Shown piece after piece: positions 8,353 to 16,755 of a stretch of 28,320 bases of DNA (positions are counted from its first letter, which is position 1; each line of letters starts with the position of its first letter). The notes beneath the pieces are model-generated. The model did not search any database. It worked only from the letters and a program-made list of their open reading frames with translations, and was not told where the DNA came from. The stretch covers positions 1 to 28,320 of the forward strand of contig CAAFTZ010000168.1 of assembly GCA_900766055.1 (NCBI GenBank). Reading direction: 5' to 3'. Position numbers and translations under genes: made by a program. The DNA comes from an uncultured Parasutterella sp. GTDB taxonomy: Bacteria; Pseudomonadota; Gammaproteobacteria; Burkholderiales; Burkholderiaceae_F.

Positions 8353-9485
8353 AAATCGTCTCCCGAATGATCTTTGCCCAGATCATGAAGAACTCTCTTT
8401 TTGTTCTTCTGACTCTGGTTGCCTTGTTTGCTTTCTTTGACCTCATCGGTCAGTCCGGCAATATCGGTACATCTTATTCCATGGGGCAGGCTTTCCTGCT
8501 GACGGCGCTGATTCTGCCGACACGATGCTATGAAGTGCTGCCGATTGCCGTGATGCTCGGCTCCATTTTTACGCTCTCGCGGCTCGCTTCAACGAGTCAG
8601 TTTACGGTCCTTCGCGTCTCCGGCATCGGACCGTGGCGATTCTGCGGCATGCTCCTTATGCCGGGTATCGTCCTTGTGATCTGTGCTTATCTTCTCGGAA
8701 ATTTGGTTGCGCCTCCGGCTCAGCGTCTGGCAAAGGAATTCAAACTGGATATCAGCGGCTCAGCCTTTACCGGCAAAGAGCTCGACTCCGGCATCTGGGT
8801 TCGCGACGTGCAGCGCAATGAAGCAGGCGAACCGAAGAAAATCAGTTTTGTAAACGTTCAGAGGCTGCGTCCCGGAGAGGCGGCTTACGACTGGGTTATT
8901 TACGTCTTTGATCGTCCCGATCATCTGACGTCGATTGTGACGGCTAAGAGCGGTACGTATTCCGAGCAGGACGGCTGGGTGCTTCATGATGTCGTGGAAG
9001 AAACCGTACCGACGCTGCCTAAAGAGTCCAGAGCGCAGACCCAGGCGAGGGTAGAACGAAAAGTCATGAAGTCGATGGTTTGGGGCAAGAGCTTAGACGG
9101 CAACATCTTCGGTCTGCTGATGATTAAGCCTGAGGACATGTCTCTGCAGGAACTCCACTATTACATTGAATATCTGAAAGAGAACGGCCAGACTTATAAG
9201 CGCTTTGATACGGCGTTCTGGTCTAAAGCCTTCTACCCGCTGGCGATCTTAGTCATGCTGCTGCTTTCGATGCCTTTTGCTTATCAAAATGCGCGAGCAG
9301 GCGGTATGGCGATTAAGATTTTCTGCGGCATCATGATCGGTATCTTCTATTACGCCCTGAACAATCTCTTTGCGTTTATGAGTGCACTGGATAGTGTGCC
9401 GTCCATTATTTCGGCGATCCTGCCCTCGGTCATGATGACGCTCGCGGCCATTATTGCTATGTGGTATGTGGAGCGAAGGTCCTGA
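8349..9485 (+). CDS. lptG: LPS export permease LptG
   Basis: This is the second permease subunit of LptB2FG (378 residues). The sequence begins with MKIVSRMIFAQIMKNSLFVL, typical of LptG, followed by the helix pairs around residues 15-35, 55-85 and 95-120. The ILPTRCYEVLPIAVMLGS segment and the RLASTSQFTVLRVSG coupling helix are conserved in the family. A periplasmic domain spans roughly 125-270, and three helices close the protein. It starts within the stop of lptF (ATGA), so the two are translationally coupled in the expected equimolar pair. A strong symmetrical terminator follows the stop. Confidence 0.94.
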   Translation: MKIVSRMIFAQIMKNSLFVLLTLVALFAFFDLIGQSGNIGTSYSMGQAFLLTALILPTRCYEVLPIAVMLGSIFTLSRLASTSQFTVLRVSGIGPWRFCGMLLMPGIVLVICAYLLGNLVAPPAQRLAKEFKLDISGSAFTGKELDSGIWVRDVQRNEAGEPKKISFVNVQRLRPGEAAYDWVIYVFDRPDHLTSIVTAKSGTYSEQDGWVLHDVVEETVPTLPKESRAQTQARVERKVMKSMVWGKSLDGNIFGLLMIKPEDMSLQELHYYIEYLKENGQTYKRFDTAFWSKAFYPLAILVMLLLSMPFAYQNARAGGMAIKIFCGIMIGIFYYALNNLFAFMSALDSVPSIISAILPSVMMTLAAIIAMWYVERRS

Positions 9486-9499
9486 GCAATAGATACAGC

Positions 9500-9524
9500 A
9501 AAAGCGCCGATTCGGCGCTTTTAC
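9500..9524. terminator. Bidirectional terminator between lptG and the marR-type gene
   Basis: A perfect 10-bp stem (9500-9509 with 9513-9522) with a three-base loop has A residues on the left arm and T residues on the right. It can therefore end lptFG transcripts on one strand and the converging MarR-type transcript on the other. Confidence 0.8.
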
Positions 9525-9545
9525 TCTTGCAGAAGGCTGAAAAAA

Positions 9546-10061
9546 TCAGTCTGTTTCTTCCTTTTCTTCCTCTTTTGTTCGTTCTTTGATGTCTTGAATA
9601 ATGCGTTCAGCTGCGAGCATGTCTTCTTCTTTACGGAGGTTCTCTGCGATCACGCAAAGCGATTTTTCAAGGTTATCCAGCTCCTCCTGACTCAAACCAA
9701 CGAGTGCTCTGTCCTGCATTCGCTTCATATTGGTTTTGAGGCCTCGTTCGATGTCGCAGCCTTTTTTCGTTAATTTGACATACTTGCAGCGAAAATCGGC
9801 GGGGCTGTTCTTGCGCGTAATGAATCCCTTTGCTTCGAGACGCTTCATTAAACCCGTAATTGTGGGGTGAGACAACAGCAGCGCGGCCTGAACGCTTTGC
9901 TGGGTTACCTCATGTTTGCGGTTTTTGAAAAGGAACATCATGACGCTTGCTTGAGAGGATGTAATACCCAATGCGTCAAAATCCGCATTGCGGCATCGCT
10001 CCATCTGGTTATAAACGTAACGAAGGACTTTCAAAACGCCTTTCTCGTACTGATCACTCAC
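9546..10061 (-). CDS. MarR family transcriptional regulator
   Basis: This 171-residue protein has a winged-helix DNA-binding core at about residues 30-105. It includes the recognition-helix region (SVQAALLLSHPTITGLMKRL) and the wing with RKNSPADFRCKYVKLTKKG, which match the MarR pattern of HPTxTGLxxRLExKG and DxRxKxVxLT. Long N- and C-terminal helices would form the dimer interface. The C-terminus is unusually charged, ending in a Glu/Lys-rich tail. The start is GTG at 10061, with GGTGGGAG about six bases upstream. MarR proteins usually respond to small phenolic or other ligands and often repress themselves. A matching inverted repeat lies just upstream. No divergent target gene is adjacent, so what it controls is unknown. 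Confidence 0.88.
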   Translation of the reverse strand: MSDQYEKGVLKVLRYVYNQMERCRNADFDALGITSSQASVMMFLFKNRKHEVTQQSVQAALLLSHPTITGLMKRLEAKGFITRKNSPADFRCKYVKLTKKGCDIERGLKTNMKRMQDRALVGLSQEELDNLEKSLCVIAENLRKEEDMLAAERIIQDIKERTKEEEKEETD

Positions 10062-10079
10062 TTTTAACTCCCACCTTTA

Positions 10080-10126
10080 GAGTGAGAAAACTACGTTCAC
10101 TCACCCTTATGAATGAACAAATTATA
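10080..10126 (-). promoter_or_regulatory. Candidate promoter and operator of the marR-type gene
   Basis: On the minus strand TATAAT lies at 10126-10121, and an inverted repeat GAGTGA-n11-TCACTC spans 10080-10102, just downstream of the expected transcription start. TCACTCAC is also repeated at 10054-10061, over the start codon. This is a plausible self-repression site for a dimeric MarR protein. The -35 is poor, and the operator role is inferred. Confidence 0.4.
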
Positions 10127-10132
10127 TGAATT

Positions 10133-10162
10133 AAAAAATAAGCGTCCTTTGCAGGACGCCTA
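10133..10162 (-). terminator. Intrinsic terminator of uvrA
   Basis: On the minus strand an 8-bp stem (GCGTCC core, one G-U pair) with a six-base loop is followed by TTATTTTTT. It lies 25 bases after the uvrA stop and separates uvrA from the MarR-type gene on the same strand. Confidence 0.85.
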
Positions 10163-10186
10163 TAGTGGGAGAATGAAGAAATTAAA

Positions 10187-13100
10187 TTACGCAGTTTGAG
10201 TTTTCTTCAGTTTTGCCGTTTCCACGAACTCCTTCAAAGCTTCGGCGGTATGGGTGGAAGCCTTGAGTAAACGCTGGGGTGGCCCCGCAAAGACATTTTT
10301 GCCTCCTTGGCTACCCCCTTCGGGACCCATATCGATAATCCAGTCGGCTTCTGCGATCACATCCAGGTTGTGTTCAATGACAATAACGGTGTTGCCGGCA
10401 TCGACAAGTCGATGCAAAACTTTTATCAATTTATCGACATCTGCCATGTGGAGACCGACGGTCGGCTCATCAAGAACGTAAACCGTCTCCGGCAGCTTGC
10501 GGCCGCCCTTGCGGATGTCGTCCTTAACCTTAGAGAGCTCAGTGACGAGCTTGATGCGCTGGGCTTCGCCGCCCGAGAGTGTCGGAGAAGGCTGGCCCAA
10601 GGTCAGGTAACCGAGACCGACGTCCTGCATCAGTTTCAGCGGGTGAAGAATAGACGGGACCGACGCGAAGAACTCAACGGCTTCATCGACTTCCATCTTG
10701 AGCACTTCACCGATGCTTTTACCTTTCCACTTCACTTCCAAGGTCTCGTCGTTAAAGCGCATTGAATCGCATACATCGCAGTGAACCTTCACATCCGGCA
10801 GAAAGCTCATTTCCAAGGTTTTAACGCCTTGGCCTTCACAAGCTTCGCAGCGGCCGCCCTTTACATTGAAGGAGAAGCGGGAGGCGGTGTAGCCGCGAGC
10901 CTTGGCTTCTTCGGACTGAGCAAAGAGTTTACGGATATCGTCCCAGAAACCGATGTATGTGGCAGGGCACGAACGCGGTGTCTTGCCGATCGGAGTTTGG
11001 TCTACTTCAAGGATGCGGTCAACCGTTTCCCAGCCGGAGATACCTTGGCAGCCTTCCGGAGCCGGGACGGATTTTCCTTTCTCTCGAATCAAGGTGACCA
11101 TGTTCTTTAAGAACACCTCGCGGGCTAAGGTCGACTTACCTGATCCCGAAACCCCGGTCAGAACGGTTAAACGTTTGAGCGGGAAGGAAGCGGTGACATC
11201 CTTGAGGTTATGAGAATTAGCACCGTTGACGGTGATCATCGGATCGGACTTCAATGTGCGGCGTTTTGCTTTGCACGTATGCATCAGCGGATGCTTTAAA
11301 TAGTATCCGGTCAGAGAATTCTCAGCGGCCTCAATATCTTCTACGGAGCCTTGAGCAATCAGGCGTCCGCCTCGGGTGCCGGCGCCCGGACCGATATCGA
11401 TGACGTGGTCGGCGCAGCGAATCGTTTCTTCATCGTGCTCTACCACCAGCAAAGAGTTGCCCTTGGAGGTGAGCTGCTCAAGTGCGGAAAGCAAAATCTT
11501 GTTGTCGCGCGGATGCAGACCGATTGTCGGCTCGTCCAGAACGTAACAGACGCCCTGTAGGTTAGTGCCGAGTTGGGAGGCTAAGCGGATACGCTGAGCT
11601 TCACCGCCCGAGAGCGTCGGTGCAGAGCGATCCAGGTTGAGGTAAGAAAGACCGACTTCCTTCAGGAAGGACAAGCGAGAGCGGATCTCCTGGAGCGCAT
11701 CTCGAGCGATGTCGGCTTCACGGCCGGAAAGCTTGATGGTGCTGAAATAGTCCGCAGCCTGATCGATCGTCATCGCGGCAACTTCTGCGATGGACTTGTC
11801 ATTGAAACGGACATTGAGCGCGATCGGATTGAGTCGTCGGCCGTGACAGTCAGGACAAATGATCAGCTCTTCAGACATGGCTTCGGCTGTCAATTCACCG
11901 GTATTCTCGTCCACCGCCAGTGCAGTTTGGAACGGCTTAAAACCGTTGCCCATACAGGTCGGGCACCAGCCGTGCTTAGAGTTGTAAGAGAACAAGCGCG
12001 GGTCAAGTTCGGGGAAGCTCTTCTGGCAGTTCGGACAGTTGGAGGTCGAAGAGAAAGTGCGTTTTTTGCCCTTTTGCTCGATATCCAGGATTCCCTTGCC
12101 GAAATCCAGTGTGACGGCGACGAGCTGCTTGATTTCTCCTTCGTTTTCGGGAACTACTTTGACCGTACCAGTGGGCAGGTCGATGTTGTGTTCCGTGAAA
12201 CGAGACAAAGAAGGAAAGCGGAGCGTAGAGACTTTTTCTCCGTCCACGATCAGGTGCTCATAGCCTTTGTTTCTCGCCCAAACCGCCAAATCTTTGTAGA
12301 AGCCCTTGCGGTTTTTGACCAGCGGCGCAAGGAAAGTAATTTCCTTACCCTTATAAGCTTTCATAATCGAAGCGAAGATCTGTTCCTTAGACTGCTTGAT
12401 GACCGGCACGTTGCAGGTCGGGCAGTACTGTGTTCCGAGCTTCACGTAGAGAAGACGCAGGAAATGATAGATCTCCGTCATGGTTGCGACGGTGGATTTC
12501 TGGCCGCCGCGGGAAGTGCGCTGTTCAATGGCAACAGTCGGCGGGATACCGTAAATGGCGTCGACATCCGGTGCGCCTGCAGGCTGCACCATTGAGCGCG
12601 CAAAGGCGTTGAGTGATTCCAGATATCTGCGCTGACCTTCGTTAAAGATCAAATCGAAGGCCAAAGTTGACTTACCCGAGCCCGAGACGCCGGTGACCAC
12701 GGTGAACTTGTTGCGCGGGATCTGAAGAGAAAGGTTCTTCAAATTGTGTTCGCGTGCGTTGACGACCGTGATGGCGTCTTTGGGGTAAGACAGGGCCTTC
12801 GGCTCTTCCTGAGGCTTGAAGTTCGTGAAGTAGGCGCTCGGGTTTTTCTCCTTGAGGGCCTTGTTGTAGGCGGCCAAAGCCAAGCCGGTCGGTGTGTCCT
12901 TGATACGGAAATCTTTGGGCGTGCCCGCAAAAAGTTCACGTCCGCCGCGCTCGCCGCCTTCGGGTCCGAGTTCGATAATCCAGTCGGATGCGTTGATCAC
13001 GTCAAGGTTGTGTTCAACCAAAAGGACTGAGTGACCGGACTGAACCAGTTCCTGCAGCGACTTCATCAGTTTGAAAACGTCGTCGAAGTGCAGGCCGGTC

Positions 13101-15757
13101 GTGGGTTCGTCAAAGATGAAGAGCGTGTGTTTGCTCTCGCCTTTGAGAGCATCGGCAAGGTGTTTGGCGAGTTTGAGACGCTGAGCTTCGCCGCCGGATA
13201 AAGTCGGAATCGGCTGGCCGAGCTTGAGATAGTCCAGGCCGACTTTAACGAGCGGCTCGAGATTGCGCACGATTTCTTTGTTTTCTTTGAAGAAGTCGAG
13301 GGCTTCGGCAATCGTCATATCGAGCACTTCGGCAATGTTGGCTTCTTTGCCGTTGCGAGACAGTTTGACCTCGAGGATCTCACTGCGGTAGCGGGTGCCT
13401 TTGCATTCCGGGCAGCTTAAATACACATCGGATAGGAACTGCATTTCGATGTGTTCGAAACCGCTTCCGGAGCAGGCAGGGCAGCGGCCCGTTCCGGAGT
13501 TAAAGGAGAACGTTCCGGCTTCATATTTACGCTTCTTGGCTTCCGGAGAAGCCGCAAAGAGACGGCGGATGGTTTCGAACGCGCCCATGAAAAGCGCAGG
13601 CGTGCTTCGTGTCGTTTTACCGATCGAGGACTGATCGACAAAGGAGACATCGCCGATGTTTTCGGTGCCGAGGAGTTTCTCGAATTTGCCCGGGGCCTCT
13701 GTGGACTTGCCCTTGGCTTTCATCAAGGCCGGAACCAGGATGTCTTGGACCAGGGTGGACTTACCGGAACCCGAGACGCCCGCAATACACACGACCGAGT
13801 GCAGCGGAATACGGATGTCTAAGTTTTTAAGGTTATGCTCGGAGGCGCCCAACAGAACCAGTGCGGGGTTAGCCGGGTTGATGCGTTTGTGAGCAGAATG
13901 CGGGAAGGTTCTTTCGCCGCGCAGGTAAGAACCCGTCAGCGAACGTGCTTTTTTGAGCTCTTCCGGCGTGCCGTCAAAAACAATTCTGCCGCCGTTGGCG
14001 CCGGGTCCGGGACCCATATCAATAATGCGGTCGGCCGCGAGCATCACTTGAGGGTCGTGTTCGACGACAACCAAAGTATTGCCGGCGCGGCGCAGACGTT
14101 TCATGACGGAGTTCACGCGGTCCATATCCTGCGGATGCAGACCGATAGAAGGCTCATCGAGAACGAACAATGTATTGACCAGCGAAGTGCCGAGAGCGGT
14201 GGTCAGGTTAATACGCTGAACTTCTCCGCCGGAGAGCGTGCGGCTCTGACGGTCAAGATTGAGATAACCGAGACCGACTTCCGTGAGGTAACGCAGGCGG
14301 GAGCGGATTTCGTCGAGCAGCATGCCGCAGCCTTCTTCGAGCACCGGAGAAAGTTTGAGCTCATCGAAGAAGATTCTGAGTCTTTCGATCGGGAGCAGCA
14401 TCAGGTCACGGATATTCAATCCGGGCAAATCGCGAAGGATGGCGTCGGAGAAAGTCGCGTTGGCTGGACGCCAGCGCGGATGAGAGCCTAACGCATGATC
14501 GGCGTTTTCTTTGGTGCCGATGCGCCAAAGGAGCGCGTCGGGTTTAAGACGAGCGCCGTGGCAGTCCGGGCAGGCAGTGTAGCTGCGATAGCGGGAGAGC
14601 ATGACGCGGACGTGCATCTTGTAGGCTTTCGTTTCAAGCCATTCGAAGAAATGTTTAACGCCGTACCATTTCTTAGAACGGAAGCTTGTCCATTTCGGAT
14701 CGCCGAAGCAGACCCAATCCTTTTCTTCCTGGGTCAGATCACGGTAGGGCTTGTTGACATCGAGCCCGCGTTCAGCGGCATAACGCAGAAGGTCATCCTT
14801 GCATTCGGAATAGCTTTCCGTATTCCAAGGTTTGATCGCACCCTCTTTAATAGAAAGGCTTTCATCGGGGATGACTAAGCCATAATCCACGCCGATGATT
14901 CTTCCGAAGCCGCGGCAGGTATCGCAGGCGCCTAGCGGAGAATTGAAGCTGAAGGTCGAATCATGCGGGCGCGCGTAGGTAATTCCGCACTCAGGACAAG
15001 TGAGCGCAGCGGAAAATTTCCAAACTTCTTCATCGGCGCCGGGGACGCGGACTTTGAGTTCCATTAAACCCTTACCGAGACGGAGCGCCGTTTCGACGGC
15101 TTCCACGGCACGGCTGCGGGTGACGGACGGTTTAAAGCGGTCGGCAATGACCTCAATGTCGGAGCCGTTCGTTTTGTCCTGAGAAACGACAGTGCAGCGT
15201 GTAAAGCCCTGAGCCTCCAGGCCGGCAATGGCGGTTTCGGGTGGAAGCGAGGCAGGGACGTGCACGTGGAAGCACACGCTTAGGCGTGCGTCCGGAGAAA
15301 CGTTTTCTAAGCGCTCGGCGATGTCTTCCCAGATATCCTGAGGGCTTTCTTCACGCACCAGGCGTCCGCAGCAGCGGCAGTAAAGCGAAGAAGCCTGAGA
15401 AAAGAGCATCTTCAGATGATCGTTGATCTCAGTCATCGTGCCCACGGTCGAGCGCGAGTTTCTGACCGGATTGGTCTGGTCAATCGCGATAGCGGGCGGT
15501 ACACCTTCGACTTTGTCGACCTTAGGGCGATCCATACGGTCCATGAACTGGCGAACGTAGGGGCTGAAAGTTTCGACATAGCGGCGCTGGCCTTCGGCAT
15601 AAAGGGTGTCAAAAACCAAAGAGGACTTACCCGAGCCGGAGACGCCGGTGACGACGGTTAATTTGCCGTGTTCGAAAGAAACGTCGATATTTTTTAAGTT
15701 GTTTTGTTTTGCTCCGCGGACGGAGATAAATTCTTTTGCGTTGTTCTTAGTCTGCAT
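10187..15757 (-). CDS. uvrA: Tandem double-length UvrA, excinuclease ABC subunit A
   Basis: UvrA finds DNA damage and loads UvrB in nucleotide excision repair. This protein is 1856 residues, about twice the usual ~940, because two full UvrA units are fused. Four ATP-binding domains are visible: Walker A GVSGSGKS at 38-45, 660-667, 1023-1030 and 1535-1542; LSGGE at 508-512, 853-857, 1382-1386 and 1727-1731; each with an intact DEP(S/T)xGLH Walker B. Both units keep their zinc cysteines (254/257/278/281 and 759/762/782/785; 1241/1244/1265/1268 and 1637/1640/1660/1663). The UvrB-binding segment is recognisable in unit 2 (near 1140-1175) but diverged in unit 1. Start 15757 is chosen over GTG 15823 because GGAAG precedes it and homology begins there. 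Fused UvrA is known in Chlamydia. No frameshift or stop breaks the frame. Confidence 0.96.
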   Translation of the reverse strand: MQTKNNAKEFISVRGAKQNNLKNIDVSFEHGKLTVVTGVSGSGKSSLVFDTLYAEGQRRYVETFSPYVRQFMDRMDRPKVDKVEGVPPAIAIDQTNPVRNSRSTVGTMTEINDHLKMLFSQASSLYCRCCGRLVREESPQDIWEDIAERLENVSPDARLSVCFHVHVPASLPPETAIAGLEAQGFTRCTVVSQDKTNGSDIEVIADRFKPSVTRSRAVEAVETALRLGKGLMELKVRVPGADEEVWKFSAALTCPECGITYARPHDSTFSFNSPLGACDTCRGFGRIIGVDYGLVIPDESLSIKEGAIKPWNTESYSECKDDLLRYAAERGLDVNKPYRDLTQEEKDWVCFGDPKWTSFRSKKWYGVKHFFEWLETKAYKMHVRVMLSRYRSYTACPDCHGARLKPDALLWRIGTKENADHALGSHPRWRPANATFSDAILRDLPGLNIRDLMLLPIERLRIFFDELKLSPVLEEGCGMLLDEIRSRLRYLTEVGLGYLNLDRQSRTLSGGEVQRINLTTALGTSLVNTLFVLDEPSIGLHPQDMDRVNSVMKRLRRAGNTLVVVEHDPQVMLAADRIIDMGPGPGANGGRIVFDGTPEELKKARSLTGSYLRGERTFPHSAHKRINPANPALVLLGASEHNLKNLDIRIPLHSVVCIAGVSGSGKSTLVQDILVPALMKAKGKSTEAPGKFEKLLGTENIGDVSFVDQSSIGKTTRSTPALFMGAFETIRRLFAASPEAKKRKYEAGTFSFNSGTGRCPACSGSGFEHIEMQFLSDVYLSCPECKGTRYRSEILEVKLSRNGKEANIAEVLDMTIAEALDFFKENKEIVRNLEPLVKVGLDYLKLGQPIPTLSGGEAQRLKLAKHLADALKGESKHTLFIFDEPTTGLHFDDVFKLMKSLQELVQSGHSVLLVEHNLDVINASDWIIELGPEGGERGGRELFAGTPKDFRIKDTPTGLALAAYNKALKEKNPSAYFTNFKPQEEPKALSYPKDAITVVNAREHNLKNLSLQIPRNKFTVVTGVSGSGKSTLAFDLIFNEGQRRYLESLNAFARSMVQPAGAPDVDAIYGIPPTVAIEQRTSRGGQKSTVATMTEIYHFLRLLYVKLGTQYCPTCNVPVIKQSKEQIFASIMKAYKGKEITFLAPLVKNRKGFYKDLAVWARNKGYEHLIVDGEKVSTLRFPSLSRFTEHNIDLPTGTVKVVPENEGEIKQLVAVTLDFGKGILDIEQKGKKRTFSSTSNCPNCQKSFPELDPRLFSYNSKHGWCPTCMGNGFKPFQTALAVDENTGELTAEAMSEELIICPDCHGRRLNPIALNVRFNDKSIAEVAAMTIDQAADYFSTIKLSGREADIARDALQEIRSRLSFLKEVGLSYLNLDRSAPTLSGGEAQRIRLASQLGTNLQGVCYVLDEPTIGLHPRDNKILLSALEQLTSKGNSLLVVEHDEETIRCADHVIDIGPGAGTRGGRLIAQGSVEDIEAAENSLTGYYLKHPLMHTCKAKRRTLKSDPMITVNGANSHNLKDVTASFPLKRLTVLTGVSGSGKSTLAREVFLKNMVTLIREKGKSVPAPEGCQGISGWETVDRILEVDQTPIGKTPRSCPATYIGFWDDIRKLFAQSEEAKARGYTASRFSFNVKGGRCEACEGQGVKTLEMSFLPDVKVHCDVCDSMRFNDETLEVKWKGKSIGEVLKMEVDEAVEFFASVPSILHPLKLMQDVGLGYLTLGQPSPTLSGGEAQRIKLVTELSKVKDDIRKGGRKLPETVYVLDEPTVGLHMADVDKLIKVLHRLVDAGNTVIVIEHNLDVIAEADWIIDMGPEGGSQGGKNVFAGPPQRLLKASTHTAEALKEFVETAKLKKTQTA

Positions 15758-15923
15758 GTTCTTCCAAGTTAACGGAGTAGGCCGCCTATAATGGAATCCG
15801 AAGGTGATTTTTAAAGACGGCACTTTGGTAGCGTTAACTATACTCTCGTCAAGATTTCAGGAAAATCAACGAGTTGTGAGGGAATGTTTGAAATCGAAAC
15901 GAAAAGAAACGCAAACGGAAGGC

Positions 15924-15959
15924 AAAAATAAACCCGCCTCGGCATCTGTCGGGCGGGTG
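15924..15959 (-). terminator. Intrinsic terminator of the HPF/RaiA-like gene
   Basis: On the minus strand a GC-rich 7-bp stem (15952-15958 with 15932-15938), with a loop that may pair further, is followed by TTATTTTTG. It lies about 45 bases after the stop of the short HPF/RaiA-like gene and before uvrA. Confidence 0.75.
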
Positions 15960-16005
15960 TCGGACTCATTGGAGAGTCTGCGATTGCATCAAGCAGAAAA
16001 GAGGA

Positions 16006-16317
16006 TTAATTGCCTCTGCGCTTTGCAGCATTGTCTTTGACCTGACGGGCCAAAGAGTCAAAAGCAGCGCGAACGGCTGCGTGGGCGTCTTCGTTCTTCG
16101 TGTTCATGATGAATTCGTGGCCGGGAGCGTTAAGAGAAACGCGAACGCTGCACTCTCTGCCTTGGTTCTGGTGGCGGCCTTCGCTTTCAACGGCAACGCG
16201 GCAGCTGATCAGATCAGCGTCAAACTTGTGGAGTCCTTCGACTTCTTTTGCGATTAAATTTTCAAGAGCTTCAGAACGATCGATACCGTGGAAACTAACT
16301 TGCAGTGGAAGCTTCAT
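16006..16317 (-). CDS. Short HPF/RaiA-family ribosome-associated protein
   Basis: This 103-residue protein matches the S30AE (HPF/RaiA) family, small proteins that bind the 30S decoding region and silence or protect ribosomes in slow growth. Supporting features are the N-terminal strand (LPLQVSFHGI) and helix (SEALENLIAKEVEGLHKF), the central strands with RVAVESE and CSVRVSLNAPGHEFIMN, and the second helix (DAHAAVRAAFDSLARQVKD) followed by a basic tail. The length fits the short HPF form without the C-terminal dimerisation domain. AGTGAGGAT lies directly upstream of the ATG. It stands alone with its own terminator. The usual rpoN and ptsN neighbours are not seen. Similarity to classical HPF is moderate, so the exact subfamily is uncertain. 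Confidence 0.82.
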   Translation of the reverse strand: MKLPLQVSFHGIDRSEALENLIAKEVEGLHKFDADLISCRVAVESEGRHQNQGRECSVRVSLNAPGHEFIMNTKNEDAHAAVRAAFDSLARQVKDNAAKRRGN

Positions 16318-16755
16318 ATAATCCTCACTTTCTTTTTAAAACTTCTACCCCCAATTGTTTCATATTTTTCGAATAATTGTTAGGGATTTTTAAACTTGCT
16401 TTTTTTGGAGCAAAATAGAAGAAGTTGTGTTTTCGCTGAATTTCACTGAAAAATAAACGAAGTTAATGAAAATTCGGCGGTTACCTAAGAGAAAACCCCT
16501 CTTTGCTTAATTTTCTTATTCTTCCGGGCGCCTTTGTTAACTCGTTTTAGGCGGTAAAAAAAGGACAGATATCGATAATTTTTAGGCCGGATTCGTTTAA
16601 TACGGTACAAAAGAAATCCAATTCGGCAGACTCTTTTACAAGAGAGAGAAGAAAATTCGGCCATCGGTCTGCTCGTTGTGTTAGTTTGACAATACAAGTC
16701 CGGCTTTTAGCTCCACCGCCGGAAATTAATCAAAGTATCTACGAGGCTCTTCCGG
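16318..16755. other. 438-base AT-rich non-coding region between hpf-like gene and glpK
   Basis: I find no credible gene here. The region must hold promoters for both divergent neighbours. On the plus strand a perfect TTGACA lies at 16686-16691, but no good -10 follows at 16-18 bases. The octamer AATTCGGC occurs three times (16471, 16620, 16654). A nested hairpin can form from GCAGAC and GTCTGC arms around 16625-16672, with an inner CTCTT/AAGAG stem. Any of these could act in glpK control, but no known operator such as a GlpR palindrome is recognised. Confidence 0.5.

Noticed and set aside
11843..14491. Plus-strand frames of 250 and 218 codons inside uvrA (11843-12595 and 13835-14491)
   Set aside because: Both are antisense to a continuous, fully motif-supported uvrA frame and show no domains, signal sequences or sensible starts.
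16485..16697. 70-codon minus-strand frame in the hpf-glpK gap, very basic
   Set aside because: Composition follows from AT-rich DNA. No convincing ribosome-binding site, no family resemblance and no operon context.
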